A stretch of 64,000 nt of DNA from Anastatus disparis. Taxonomy: Eukaryota; Arthropoda; Insecta; Hymenoptera; Eupelmidae. Positions 13,394 through 27,157 of this stretch are shown here, one piece after another; within the stretch, counting starts at the first letter, position 1, and every line of letters starts with the position of its first letter. The stretch covers positions 7,502,001 through 7,566,000 of the forward strand of contig JAFFSR010000239.1 of the NCBI GenBank assembly GCA_017163975.1, given 5' to 3'. The position numbers and the translations under genes are program-made. The notes under the pieces are model-generated. The model had not been told where the DNA came from. It did not search any database and saw only the letters and a program-made list of their open reading frames with translations.

Positions 13394-13594
13394 GTGCTGT
13401 ACTGAATTTTTAAATGCAGCGCATGATAATTATTATTTTCATTTTTCATTGCAATATTTCAATTGAAATACCAAAGGCCCCTATACATAAATAATACTTC
13501 ATAATAAATATAATAATACGACCTATATAAATTCTATGGTCATGAATTTTATAGCTCATATTGAAACTTTTGAAAACCAGTTCGTTGGACGTTT

Positions 13595-14418
13595 CCCATG
13601 AAAGAACTGCCAGCTTTGAATTAACGGCCTGATAATGGCTAAATATTGGTCACCGTCCTACGTATGCCCGGTACTGAAACAAGCTTGTATCCAATATCGA
13701 AATGATAATATCGGACCAAATAATATAGAAAGGTATCGTTCCAATATCGTTTGCCAGATTCTATCGATAGAATATTATTATAGTATTGCTCCAGTACCGT
13801 TTGCCGTTGTTGTCGTTGCTAAGCAAGTACTTGCAATGACATAATATTTGTTTGAATATAACCTCATTATAACCTAATAATTTTATACGTACATGTGCAC
13901 AATACGCGCTATAAAAAAATGTATAAAAGAGTAGTTATTATTTGAAAAAACAAGAAGCATTGAAGAAATTTAATTTGTCAGCATTGTAAAAAACATCTGT
14001 AAAGTCTGTAGTCGATTCTTTAAGCTTCGAGAAAAAAACTGATTTAAATAAAAATACAAATTAAGGCGCAATAATAGGAAAATTGGTTAAGTTTATTTTC
14101 AAAATTAATGGATTATGGTCGTATAATGAACAGCGATTTATTGATTTCAAAAGTGTTTTTATTCCAAAAAATTTTGTAAGAAAAAGATGATTTATTTATT
14201 TAAATAAATAATACTTAATTATATAAATTAAATGATAAATTATTCGATGACTGGTAAATACTGGTAATCAGTATTGTGCCTGCATTGGCATTGATAGTTC
14301 GGTCCTATATTATCATTTAAATATTAAACGGATACCGAACCAGCATTGGGAATCAGTACTGGAATCACGGGCACCAGTACCGTACCAAATCCAGTCCGGA
14401 ATTGCCTTCTTCCATGGG
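13595..14418. mobile_element. Possible non-autonomous DNA transposon with subterminal repeats
   Basis: The edges are related in inverted orientation: CCCATGAAAGAACTGCC at 13595 on the left and, on the complement of the right edge, CCCATGGAAGAAGGC (14404-14418). Both ends are unusually GC-rich for this window. They carry repeated words such as GGTACTG, CCAGTACCG, AATCAGTA and CCAATATCG, as subterminal repeats do. The middle is ordinary AT-rich DNA with no transposase. The inverted match is short and imperfect and I found no second copy here. Confidence 0.35.
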
Positions 14419-16291
14419 TTATCATTAAAAGTCATTGTGAAATGTGATTCGTCAAAGTATTATAATCTCCTATAAATTTCTCTCTTTTCATGCTCGTTCG
14501 AATTCAGTGAATTTTATTACCGTACGTGCATACATTTAACTTCGACCAGTCGCGTTTTAACTTATTCTGCACGTGTATTAAGTGTAACGTAAGAAGAAAA
14601 CTTGGCGCCATGCTGTATGTGCTTTGTTGAGATGTGATTTTAAGAGTATTAAACTGCTTGGGTGTTGTTGGTTGCGATAATAAACGGCCGTACGTGTAAA
14701 AAGATCTTTTTGCTTTGGCTACGACCAATATAGGAGGTTCTGTATTACACGTAAACGTGTGCTTATAGAAATTTTGTTGAGACCACATAAAAGTGAACGA
14801 GAGAAGAAAGAATATAGAAAGGTTTGCAAAATGTACTGAAATAGCCATTTATTTACTGAGAAAAGATTTCTATTATTTACAGAAATTTTTAATGCATTAA
14901 AATATTTTTTTTTAATAGTTTTTCAAATATTTTCCTATTAATATTTAAATACATTTGGATCTTTAAAAACAAAAAATTTTTAAGAATTGATTATTTCTTT
15001 TAATATGAAAAATAATAACAATATTTAACTTATTCAATATTTTATGTAAATTATAATCAAATTCGTAAAAGTTTCATATCACGTATTGAAATCAATTAAT
15101 TAATAATCAATTGCCCTTTTACAAATGGAAAACAAACCGATATTAAACGAATTAATCATTAATTTTCAAGTTTATTAAATTTCAAACAAGAATCGTGTTA
15201 TAATTTTATCTACATCATAAAAAAAAGCAAAAAGATCTCAGGAGCTTAAAGTGTTAAACAAACAAAAAAAAAGTTTAACTAACCCAGACCTTTATGTCTC
15301 TTTAAACACGCGTTTAAAGGTAAAAAAAAATCCGAGAGAGAAAAAAAGAGTAGAGTATATATGAGGACAATATATAAAGCGAGAGCTAGCATGTAATATT
15401 TACGTCGCGGGTCATTACGGCACATTAAGCCATCGCATACTATGCGTTTTACCCCACAAAACTAATATACAACGATGTGTCCCTGTGTGTATATAAGCTT
15501 TTGCGCAAGCCACTAACGTTATACGAAAATATACATATAAGTTTAAAACCAGAATTTGTTGCAAGCGTCGCTGTTATTCTATTTTATTATACGCTCTTTC
15601 TTTCTCTCTTTTTTTCCTTCTTTTTTTCGCTCTGAAAAATTGAGTTCTGCATTTTAATGGAACAAGCGCGAAAATGTTGTTAATTTGATTTTAATGCGGG
15701 AAATTTGCTAGTCACAATGAATGGGGATTCTTTTTTTTTAATTTTCATTGCTATTATAGTGATGCTTCTTTTTTTTGTTTATTTTTTAAACATTGCAAAA
15801 ATTTGAAAAATAATAGAAAATTTTTCATTATAAGTTTATTTTATTCATAAAATTTGAAATCACATTAACTTTTTTTATGCAATATATTTTTCATCGTAAA
15901 ATAATTTCAATTTTCAACGAATAAGTACAAGTAAACTTTTCATATTTTACTCGGAATCTATAATACCTACTTTTGACGATAAAACCAATATTTTAGCACT
16001 CACTTAAATCGCTAATCCAGAGAGCAATAAACTCTCCAAAAAAAAAACGAAGTCACGAAGTCAAACTTCAAAAACTTCTCCATTGAATCAAGCTAATAAA
16101 AAAAAAGAAAGTAAAAGACAGGAACTCGCGCAATCCTCCAATCAAAACTTCGATATGCTTGCAAAAAGTATCTGGGTTACGCGGAGCTTTTCCTTTTATA
16201 CTAGTCTCTTTACTCTCTCTCTCTATTTCTCTCCCCTCTCCTTTGCATTGCATAATAAGAGTATGCACTTTAAGGATAAGAACAGAAGCTT

Positions 16292-16321
16292 TGGATATAT
16301 ATATATATATATATATATGTA
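16292..16321. repeat. (AT)n microsatellite
   Basis: An uninterrupted run of TA dinucleotides, directly followed by GTATACATAGATATA. It creates artefactual open frames with Tyr-Ile repeats on both strands. Confidence 0.9.
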
Positions 16322-18899
16322 TACATAGATATAAATGGAAGGAGAAATTCGATTTTGTCCTGTAAGTGTCGTCCAGTTTCTTTAGGTTCAAAACTTCCTC
16401 CCTCTCCCTCTCTTTTCTCCTTTTTCAAGTTTGAATTAAGAATCCCAAAACGACGGGTGGGGAGAGGAGAATAGATCGTACTTGCCGCACAAATCATTCC
16501 AACTTTTCGTCGATCGAAAAAGGAAAGGGAAAGAATAAAGGGACGAGATAGATGGAATAAAAGTAAAGTAGAAAAGGATAGAAGAATCGAAGAAGAGACT
16601 GGAAATGGTCGAGAGATTTGTTCAGGCGTAAAATTGGAATGATATAGCGGATAGTGGTATTCACAGGTCGCTTCGGATATATCCCGTAAGGAAAAGTTTC
16701 GATCGCCAACAGCAACGAAACCTTATTCTTCTTCTCTTTCTCTCTTATACACGTACACACACAAAGAAAAGATTGAATTATTTTCCATAGAATAGACAGA
16801 GAAAAGGAAGGAGTTGAAAAAAAAGTTAAATTATACACAGGTTTTGATAAAGTTGATAGATTTTATTTTTTTTTTCTTTCCTTCAGAACTTGTTAAGTTG
16901 TGCATCGTTAACGACATTGAAATATTTTTATAACGAAGTTAATCGATCGATAAGGATTACCTTTTTTTTCTTTTGTAAGATTTTTAACGAACGTAATCCT
17001 AAGTATTTCTCATTTTTTTCCTTGTTTTCGGAAACAATTGTTTATACAAAAAAACATGCTGATACTGATAATTAATAGACAACAATCTCACGAAACTTTG
17101 ATTAAAGTCAGAAAGTCAAATCAAAGAATCGAAAGCTGCTTATGCAGAAAACAAGTCTCAGTTTATACACACACATAGAGAAACGTTAAATGCAAACTGA
17201 TTATAAACCATACTACTTTTGTAAAGATTCTATACTAAAACTTTGTTAAACTTGTTCTTACAATTTGCATTATTATAAACCACAGCTTCGTATACGACTT
17301 CTGAATGTCAGCACATTTCTTGTACAAAAGTTTTGAGTTGAACTGGTGTATCGTGGAATTTTTAGATTTTATAATTTGAATTATATCATATGTATGCTAA
17401 TATTCGTTAACATATTGTGATAAGACGTTATGATATTGCATATATTATGATTTAGAAAATTTAAGATTCTAAATAATTTATGTTCATTTGGTATGTTTAG
17501 ATTCTTGTTGAAATATTTTATTGATTTATTCAGGAATAAAAAGTGTTAGTAATAATAATTGCAAAAATTTTATTTATAAATTTGGCTTTTTATTAGAAAA
17601 AAAATTATTTTTTGCTTATGAATTATTTAATATCATTTTTAAATGTTTAAAAAGTTTTTCATCAAAGATTCAAAAGTTCTTTCAACTTCAAAAAATGCTA
17701 AATTTTTCGATCATAAATTCTTATATTATTTGTCTTGCACACTTAAAATTATAGTTATTATTTCAAGTCTTTAATTTGAAATTTTATGAAATTGATCTTT
17801 TTCGTCGCAAATATTAAAAAAAGTAAAAATAAAAGAAATATTTAGAAGCCATAGCGTTTACTTAAAATCACTTTTTCAATCGGTAAAAGAAGTAAATGAA
17901 ATGCAATTAGCTAGTCGAAGGAAATTAACAAGCCATTCAAAGAAAACCTCAACTACAAAGTTAGTACGATTCCCCGGCGTTGGTATTCCGTTTGTTTTTT
18001 AATTCCAATCAATTAAAACCTTTCCTATATCAGAGTAGTAATAGTTAAAAAAAAGAGGGAAGAAAAAAATTCGAAACGCAGTAAAAGTCGGTCAAGTGGA
18101 TAATGCAGAAGGTGCAAGTGCGCAAAATCTTCTTTTTTTTGTTATTTCGATTTTTATTCGTCAGATCAAATGACGAGAGGTTTATTTTGCACAGAGAACT
18201 TGACGTAATTAAATCGATTTTTCACTCAAATTTTTCATTGAATTTCTATGGTTGATTTTTCGTTCCTCATTTTTAAAGGAAAACCTTTTTTTATTTGTAC
18301 CTGGAAGTTAATTGAGCTCAGTGTTAATATTGAAAAAATATATAATGTATTTATCTTTATCAAATTTTCATTAAATGTTAATTTTTTGATATTATGCTAG
18401 CTAAATAGCATATAATTTGATTGTAATCATCGTTCAATTGTAATTAAAATTAAATAACTAAAAAGTATATTATTTTTCTACATTAACAATTTATCAATAT
18501 TAATTTTGATTCTTTACGTTTTATCAATATCCTTTCTATTAAATAAACTCATCATTGATTTCGTTAATGCGTTTATTTGTTTTTAATCTAAAAGTTTATA
18601 TTTTTTTCAATGAAAATATCGGTAATCCGAATTTTATTGTGTTGCTACAAAGCTACAGTTGACGTCAAAGAATTAAAAATAAAAAAAAAGATTATTTTCC
18701 CACAAACATTAACAATATAACAATGTATAAATTATCTGAATAAGTTTTTACAAAGTCACACTTACAAAAACATATTTATAACAGCGAGTATAATCGAAAT
18801 AAGAACAATTGCAATATCTTAAAAAAAAAGAAAGAAATGAACTTAGATTTCTTACTAGCCTTGAGGATAAACGTACATCCGTAGTTATAGTTAGAAATT

Positions 18900-19060
18900 A
18901 TATCAGCTTGGACAAGGTGAATTGTTAGAGAGAGAGAATTCAACGAGTCGTAGGTATGGTGTGTGCCCCGGTAGTTATGAAGGATTGACGCTCGTAAATC
19001 GAGAGCTTCCGCTTGCTCTGATCCTGCGACCCGAACTTCCCGCTTTCTCAAAGCCAGTTT
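18900..19060. other. GC-richer island, possible conserved non-coding element
   Basis: This block is clearly less AT-rich than its surroundings, with words such as GTGTGCCCCGGTAGTTATG and GATCCTGCGACCCGAACTTC. The minus strand is open for 91 residues but has no signal peptide, domain or splice context that I recognise. A cis-regulatory element or an unrecognised exon are both possible. Confidence 0.3.
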
Positions 19061-21379
19061 ATTTTATACCTATAAAAATAAAAGGCCTCTATATAGCATA
19101 GAAATTGTCGTTATGTTACGTAAAAAGATGATTTTTCTTTTTTTCTTTTATTTTTCTTTTTCTTGACATTGAGAAAGGTTAGGGGTTTATTGGCAAACGA
19201 CAAATTTTTATGGATGTGCTGAAATATTTCTGATGTTTACAGGCAAAAGAGATTTGTTTCGCGGAATTTAAAGGTTGAAGAAAAAACTATATAGCTTTCC
19301 TATAAAATCGAATACTTAAATTCTTCTTGGAATTTTGCTAAGAAATGTAATTTAAATAATTTTTTTCATAAATAAGAAACGTAAGGAAAACATTTTTCAC
19401 AATCATTTAAAATTTTAATCAGATTTCGAAAATTGATGTGAAAATTTTTATTCAAAATCATATACAAGATTCATAAAATATTTTTGATTTTGTTACTAAA
19501 ATTAAATTTTAATAAATTAATAAATTAATAAATTTTAGCTCAGTATTTCAAAAGTAAGTTTCGAAAATAGTTACATATTTATCAACTTTTTGAACATTAT
19601 AGAAATGATATATTAAAAATAAATGTTATTGTTAATTTCGTAGATTCAAATATAAGTAGACATAAAGCTTATCATAAATTTGTGTGAATAATAGCTGATT
19701 CATAATAAATTTACATTTCACAATGCAATTAAGATTATTTAACATTGTTCTCGAAAATAATAAATAATTATGTCAATCATCTAAATTTTCAAATTAATTT
19801 TTAATTTTATAAATCACTTTAAATTTTATTATTACATCATTGTTGAGAAGATAATAAAGTATTCATCATTGAAAAAATTAAAATTTAAAAAAATTATGAT
19901 TGCATAACAAACTTGTTACATTAATTATTTAAGTAAATATGATGAATATTTATGCGAAAATTTTGGAGAAAGAAAAAATTTTATTAACACGCAGAACGTT
20001 GTTCAGTTTATTATTTTGGTTTTTGCGTTGCATAATATTTATTCTATTTGTTTTCTCTTTTTTCTGTAATATTTCATAAGTCGAAATAAAGTAAAATTAA
20101 TCGTACTAAAAAATTTAAATGAATAAAAACTAGACAAATATAATTTTACTTATTTCCAAAGAAAATTTTAAAATCAATTTTCATTAGGCCACCATCACAT
20201 TTTACTTTGATATGTCTTCTACATTTCCATTTCGTATACTTTTTTATATTTATTAAACATAAGAAAATATAAAGAAAAATGAATTATTTTATATTTATTG
20301 CGTACTGTTGCATCAAACAAAGTTTCGAATGTACGTAAAACAAACATTTAGATGGCATTAAAATTGTTTGATAAAATGTTATCAGACTTATCTAGTTTCT
20401 ACTTTTTAAAATTTTTTTACGAAAAGATTTGAATTAGTGACGTAAACACACTACGAAACGGAATCGTTTTTACACACAAGCAACCCCTTCATTTACGCTA
20501 TTAACCGCTTGTTGCAAATACATGCTAAAATACTGTGGTGAAGCTCACTCAAGAGAGATAAAGAGGGAGGAAGGGTGTGAATTCAACTATTCATAAAAAT
20601 GTTTTATCGGAAACAATGTACGCACCTACTTTATGTAGTGAAAGAAGGAATTAATATGATCATTTAAAATAGATTTTTTTAAAAAACGTATTTTTTAAAT
20701 AAACTGATTATGATTTTTAAAAATTACAATATATACCAGTATAACAAGTCACTATAGAACGAAAAAATAGTTCTAATTTTTTCCAAAGGATACCTCTCTT
20801 GACCCTCAGGTTTTATACTTGCATTCCAACTGAGATCACCACCTTAACTATTATTTAAATTCTCAACAAAATAGTCGATAGCAAATTCTAAAAAACAGTG
20901 AAAATATTTTAAATTTATTAAAGATTTGTATAACATATAAATTTCATTAAATCTGAGTTCTTTTAACTTAATTTATGTACTTTATAACTATTGTCTTAAT
21001 TTTTTTTTAATAAAGACAAAAAATTAGTTAATTCAAATGATTAAAAAAAATGTTCAACATTTAATCAATTTAATATCTCCCTGTGTTCTAATTAACCTAA
21101 AAATCAACGAATAAAGTAAAATTATTTTTCATTTAAAAAAACCTTACGCTCTCATTTCTGAAGTTTATACTTTCACAAGTCACTAGCTAAACAATCCAGT
21201 CAGTATATACCCGCATGTCATCCTATCCTTTTGTTTTAAGCTCACTTTTTTTCAAGCATTTGTCTTTAATTGTTTGTAATTCTCTACTCATATGAAACGT
21301 ATACATATTTTTTAAAGCTCTTTCTGAATCTCCGAGTAAATATAGTTTTGCTTTGTCTTCTTTTTTTTTCAAACCAGTA

Positions 21380-21720
21380 CGATCGTAACGTGTTCTCTCT
21401 CTTCATCATTCTTCTCTTTCTGAAAAGAGAGACAAACAGAGAAGTGAAAATCGCGGCCAGCAGCAGCACCGCTTGCCCGGTTTTCCCGTTTTGTTTACCA
21501 AAGTCGCGCTAGTAGTATCCTAGAGAGAAGTTTCCACGAGTGTACAGTAGGAAATTCTGGATTCAAAGCTCGTAAATCGCTTTGAAAATATCTATGTTGG
21601 TTGTACGAGTTTCCTCTATCCTCTCACAGCGTGATTATCCTGATGGGTTCGTGACCCCTGCGAGTTTGCACTTTATCTCCTCTGTATCTTTGTACATTGG
21701 AGACCTCTTGGGTTTGGGGT
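21380..21720. other. GC-richer island, possible conserved non-coding element
   Basis: A stretch with CpG-containing words (for example AATCGCGGCCAGCAGCAGC and GATGGGTTCGTGACCCCTGC) stands out from AT-rich flanks. Frames are interrupted and no splice-site pair encloses a convincing exon. The composition would suit an intronic enhancer or an unrecognised non-coding exon. Confidence 0.3.
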
Positions 21721-23928
21721 TGGTTTGCTTGAGAATTTAATAAAAAAAAGTTTTGTTGACAATTCTAAGATATATACTATAGTTTATTCGATTGAGCTTC
21801 ATTCGTCAATAGAATTTAAGAATAATAATAACTTTTTTTAAAGGGAACAATTAAAATAAAATCAGTTAAATAGTTAAAAAAAATGTCCTTATGTTATTCA
21901 CGTTTATGTACATTTGTAATCACCAAACACATCTACATCTATAAATTAGATAAAACTAATATTTTTCGATTCTATTGCATTTATGACTTTTCATAAACTA
22001 TCAAAACATACGTGGAACTTTTGGATTTTTGGTTTTATGCAAATATTGCGCACGATGCATGAAAGATAAATACACGAACGATGTAAATGATGTTTGTATA
22101 TAAAGCAATCGAGTGCAATCAAAGGAAAATATTATAGAGGAGCTTTCTACTATACATAAGAGAGATAATTCATAAATAAATACATACATATGTTTTTAAA
22201 TAATAAACTTGATTCTTATTAACTTAACATACGAAGAAAATAATAATGTCATAATTGCGGGAAAGTTCGGTAAATATTACTAAACTTCTATTGTTTACGT
22301 CAATTTGATCACAGCAATTGACACTATTTGATTAATATTTGCATACTAACTATATTTTACTGTTGACAAGGAAAAATAAGCCAACTTTAGCTGCTATGAC
22401 TGAATAGCGTGAACGACTGAAGTAATTAAAAGTTACCGAACTTTCTCGCAAGTCTAAATTATTATTTTTTATGTAAAAATATTTAAAAAATTTTGAATTT
22501 TGTTGAAAAAAAAATTAAAAATGTTACTGTCAGGTCTATTTATTTTAATAACATCTTTTTAAAATTATTTCCCTATAAATAAAAAAAAATAAAAACAATT
22601 TATTTTATATTATTACCGCAAAATAATATCATTATCATAATTCTAAATTTTAATAATTTTATAATATACCCTTTAAGTTAAATAATTGATGCATCGTCGA
22701 CGATTAAAACTGTTGTGATAAAAAAATTTAGCCCAGCCGAGAAATTCTCAACTTCAATAATTAATCGACCTAGTTTCACACCATTCTTTGCCTGCGCTTG
22801 AAGAATTTAATTCCGCGTACATGTACGCGCTTTATGCGTCTACAAAAGTTCTATATATATACATGTATATAAAAAATAGTGACTCTCCTGGCATTCGTCT
22901 CAATTTATTAAACTGACGGATACCAGGTCAACATTACCTCCAGGTCTCTTTTCTCACCCTCATTCTTTTGTTTTTATTGGATGAGAGAGTAGTTTTATAA
23001 ATGGAGAAAGCAAGCGAGGGTTAGTGTTCTTTTTTTTTTGTTTTTTTTTTATTTTTTTAAAGTATATTGAACCGATGGTAAAATAAAGAGAATAGCACGG
23101 GACTCGATCCATCAACTAGCTTTGTAATACGAAAATAAGATTTCGATACTGAGTAAGATTTACGCGTTAGTCCTTAGAACCAAAGATAGTTTAGTTAGGG
23201 AAAAAAATTGTCAAATATATATTATATGATGCTTAATTATTTGAATTATATTCCTATAAAGAGAAAGAATTAAAATTTAAGGGTGCTAAAAATTCATTCT
23301 ATTAGTATTTTGGTTAGCATAGGTATATGGCAGCTACATATCAGCATATTTATTTTATGAAATCTACAAATCAATTTTGATCGATAATGTAACACTTTTT
23401 GTGCTAAATAACGAAGTTCAATTATTGAATGAAAAAAAAGGAAAAAAAAAGAATTTTCACAATTTGTATAAACTGGATGAGAAAAAAGAAAAAAATTTAA
23501 CCTATATAATGCAAATGATGCACCTATAAATTAATGTAGACATTATTTTAAATATTTATAAAAAAATTAACGATCTTATGTAATATTTTTTATTCTTTCT
23601 ATTAAAAATAATGCGTAATTTTATCAATACAGCTTTTCTTAAAATAATTTAAAATAACTTTTCTGTTTTATAATAAATTGATTTTGAAACTTGTTTGAAA
23701 AAAAATATTACATTTTGTAAATATTATATATTTTTTATCGAAAAAATATTCTAAGACAATAAAAATATTGTTATTCTAATATTTTGAATAGGTTATTTAA
23801 ATTTTTAACGGCTTTGTAATTAATGTACTTGATCATATGAAAGTAAATTCTAAAATTTTCTTTATATTCAAACTCCTCCCGCATGAAAAAAAAAATGCAA
23901 CTTTACTTCCGTAATGCATAGTGTATTG

Positions 23929-24565
23929 TTAAGGTGGCTCTTTCTAAAATTGTGAAACTATCCAAAATTTGTATTAAAATATTCTTTATATCGTAATATT
24001 TCGATATTTATTTTGAAAAATAGAGGTTGACGAACTATTTTTAAAGAAAAAGATGTTTTAATAATTGTAATTAATACATATGCTCTTATGGGACTGAATC
24101 ATAAATTAGGTTTTACGCTAATATAAAAAAGTATAAGTTAAAATAAAAATTATACACTTATAGTTTGTTTCACGGAGATCATTTTTCAAGAAGAAAAAAA
24201 GGACTTGACGAAGAAATACAAGAGAAAATAAATCTAAAAGAATGCGAAATAGAATTTGCTACACATAATGGCAGCTTCTGTGTATGCGCGTCAGATACAG
24301 ACGCCATACGTAAAGCTAACGTGCGTTCAGAGTGCTCGTAATCAACAAAACAGCAGAGACGTACCGAAGTAAAACTTGTAATGAGAAACAAACAAAAAAT
24401 TTTTTTTCTTTTTTATTACTTTTGATTACTTAAAATTGTTTTCTTATCATAAGAAATAATCAATAATACTATTTAATTAGTTATAATAGCTCTATCAATA
24501 AAAATATTTTGATGTCGCAGACAGGGCCCCGCTTGATACGGCACCAAGCGCTTGAGCCACCTTAA
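23929..24565. mobile_element. Possible non-autonomous element flanked by TTAA
   Basis: The left edge reads TTAA-GGTGGCTC (23929-23940) and the right edge is its exact inverse, GAGCCACC-TTAA (24554-24565). The segment between them contains GC-richer blocks (around 24240-24370 and 24515-24560) unlike the flanks. TTAA duplications are the hallmark of piggyBac-type insertions. The terminal repeat is only 8 bp beyond TTAA, so coincidence is possible. No transposase is present. Confidence 0.35.
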
Positions 24566-26600
24566 CTATCCAATTTTACTTGTTATTATTAGTTTTTTAC
24601 TTTATAAAATTTTACATCCATTAACTAAGAAATGTTTATTACAAAGTTTTATTGATTTATGCTTTGATTTTTAATTTCGAATTGAGTCTAAAATAAATTT
24701 TTAAAAAAAGTAACCTCATTTAAAATATATTTTTTTCTTTTTTATTTCACAACAAAACATAAATCTTTATTTGTAATTTCTGATTCGCAAGAAACTATAA
24801 ATAAAAGAAAACGAAAAACAGTCTTTATTTACAGAGTAACTACACCACCAGGATTTCTATTCATCAAATTAAAAAAAAAGTATAAAATTCTAAAACTTTC
24901 TGCACCTTATTTACTATTAAACAATAAAAAACGTCTTTTTTGTTCATTCTACATACATGCCATAGAAAGATATAATTTCCGTTCAACTCATTGCAATACC
25001 TTACAACTTAAATTTAACAAACGCACCAACAATACAATTGAAGTATCTTGATAAAATTGTTCTTGTACTTTTCTGCTTTTCTTTTAACTTTTCAGCGCAC
25101 TTGTCTTTTTCGCGCCTCTTTCACTTTTATTATCCGTACGGGGTTTGAGCTTCTTTTCTTTTATATATATAGTATTAAATCTTACACTCGCCAGGGGATA
25201 ATACTGAAAATTTCACACAGATCGACGTAAAGTTATCTTTGTAAAGCTTTTTCTTCTAGAGCGCTATCTTTTTTCTTTACTTGAATTTCTTCTTTCAAAA
25301 AAAAATTTTTTCTCTCTTTTCTTTTTAACATTGTTTATTTTGTTTGTCTTTGTATTCTTTTCTTTTGATTTCATTTCGTTTGTTGTGATAGCTACAAGGC
25401 AAGACTTTTAGCTTCTTTTTTTGTTTCGGTATACTTTCTTTCAATATTGTTATCTTCCTGATAGTTTTGAAAATAGAGATATTTTTTTGTTTACTTTTCT
25501 TTTCTTTAAAGAAGAGCTTTGTAATGATAAATGAAAGTTATTAAATGAAATTGAATATGTACCTCTTTTTAAATTATTTTTTGTGGAAATCAAAATTTAA
25601 AAATTCATTTTCGAAATAATTTCAAAATTTGTATGAATTTACTTCTATTTTGGTTACTTTAAATTTAATAAAAATAATTATCAGCTTATTAAATATCTAT
25701 TCAGTATGTAGAAATTGATTGTATATTTTGGATTAGAAAATTTTCATCAAAAATAAAATGAGTCACCAAATTTTACTTTCTAGACTACAAAATCGATATA
25801 CTCAAGATAAACAAAAATATTTCAAATTTTGTTTTCACTTTATTCAAATTGTATAAAAGAATTCATATAACCATTCGTATTCCAGCTACATATTCAATTT
25901 ATTTGATTCAGTTATCGAAAACCAATATATTTTTCCGTAGAATTTAAAAAGAAGTTCTTAACACATATTAATCAAATTAAAAATAAATTGTATATTTTTT
26001 TGTAAAAAAAGCAATTTTTTAAATAAATTTTTATAAATTTTTTTCTTAACAGGATTAGAAATAAAAATATTTTAACTTTATTTTAAAATTTTTGCATTTC
26101 AGAAAAAAAATATAAATAATATTTATAAATTTCATCAAAGTCTATCAAAGTACATTAAAATTTTGTTTATCTTCATGTGATATTGTTGTATGATATTCTA
26201 TTTATTATTTATGATATAAAAAATACACATTTTTATTTCAGAAAAATAAAACTCATATTTATGTTACATCAAGATTTCATATTTATGATTTCTATGACAT
26301 TTTAATAACATTGACAAACTTAAAATTCAAATTTTTTTTAATAAAACTTCCTCATTTTGCCATTAAATAATAAACATTATAAATATAATTGATTAAAACA
26401 TCAATTTAGCAAGTTTCTATTCATTGTATTATTTAATACAATCAAGAGTTTTATTCCTCTTTTCAGCGAATTAATAATTACTGATCATTATCTTTTGAAA
26501 TTTGCAATGATGTTTTTTTTTAATAAGCAAATTAAAACTGTATTTTTCATTGGAAGAAATAAAAAAGTTGCGCTAATCTCGAGATTCAATCTCTTCAATT
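24566..26600. other. Non-coding DNA upstream of the I29 inhibitor gene
   Basis: The sequence is AT-rich, with a pyrimidine-rich tract on the + strand from about 25060 to 25510. No gene or repeat copy is visible. The last few hundred bases would include the proximal promoter region of the gene that follows. Confidence 0.5.
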
Positions 26601-26605
26601 TATCC

Positions 26606-26640
26606 TTTAAATAAGCGTGTTTTAAATGATAACAGCCAGT
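26606..26640 (+). promoter_or_regulatory. Candidate TATA/Inr core promoter
   Basis: A TATA-like TTTAAATA (26606-26613) lies about 30 bp upstream of CCAGTCT (26636-26642). The latter resembles the insect initiator (TCAGT). The spacing is right for a TATA-Inr promoter, and a donor site follows at 26667, so transcription starting here would give a short 5' non-coding exon. Confidence 0.35.
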
Positions 26641-26666
26641 CTGATATTTCTCTTGAAAACTAACAG
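26638..26666 (+). other. Candidate 5' non-coding exon of the I29 inhibitor gene
   Basis: The segment ends in AACAG followed by GTGAGT, a strong donor. A matching acceptor (TTTTTGTAG, ending at 27150) lies 7 nt before the start codon. Removing 26667-27150 would join this leader to the coding part. The alternative is that AACAG/GTGAGT is another recursive site of a longer transcript. Confidence 0.35.
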
Positions 26667-27157
26667 GTGAGTAAATAGATTTATTTTTATGTACTATTTT
26701 ACGGAAAAAAATATTTTATTTACAAAGAGACTATACGGGTTAGGTGTTACCAATTTTTATTCAACTAGAGAATATTTTTTTACAAATAAAATCACATTAT
26801 TTCGGTCAAAGGTTCAATTTTCACACAATTGTGGTGTTCGATTTTTATAAATTTTTTGCGATAATCATTGTTATTTCATAATTATTAACGAAATTCTTAA
26901 ACAAAATAGTTTATTATTTCGAATTAATCAAGTGTTAAACTGAAAAAACGTTTATTTTCAAGAATTTTAATTAGTGAAAAATGTCACGAAATTACATTAA
27001 AAATTTTATTTCGGATACATATTAAATCGTACAATAACACGAATAATTTAAAAAACATCGATGTTATTTTGTTTCTAATACTAATGAAAATATATTAATA
27101 ATAATATTACCGGTTAATTTTAATACAATATTATAAAATTATTTTTGTAGGTAAATC

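Larger units (their letters stand above)
14419..23928. other. Long non-coding stretch, scattered GC-richer islands
   Basis: No gene is supported in 9.5 kb. The bulk is AT-rich. An AT dinucleotide microsatellite lies near 16292-16320 beside a CT-rich tract (16200-16250). Less AT-rich islands at about 14500-14780, 15400-15560, 18900-19060, 21380-21720 and 22720-22940 have CpG-containing words but no exon that I can support. Open frames of 60-115 residues here lack recognisable domains. Confidence 0.5.

Noticed and set aside
14504..14848. 114-residue minus-strand open frame with a hydrophobic start
   Set aside because: The first 25 residues could mimic a signal peptide, but the rest has no domain, and no polyA or splice evidence supports a gene.
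16068..16838. Cluster of overlapping open frames on both strands
   Set aside because: They run through the AT microsatellite and CT-rich tracts; the peptides contain Tyr-Ile repeats from the microsatellite.
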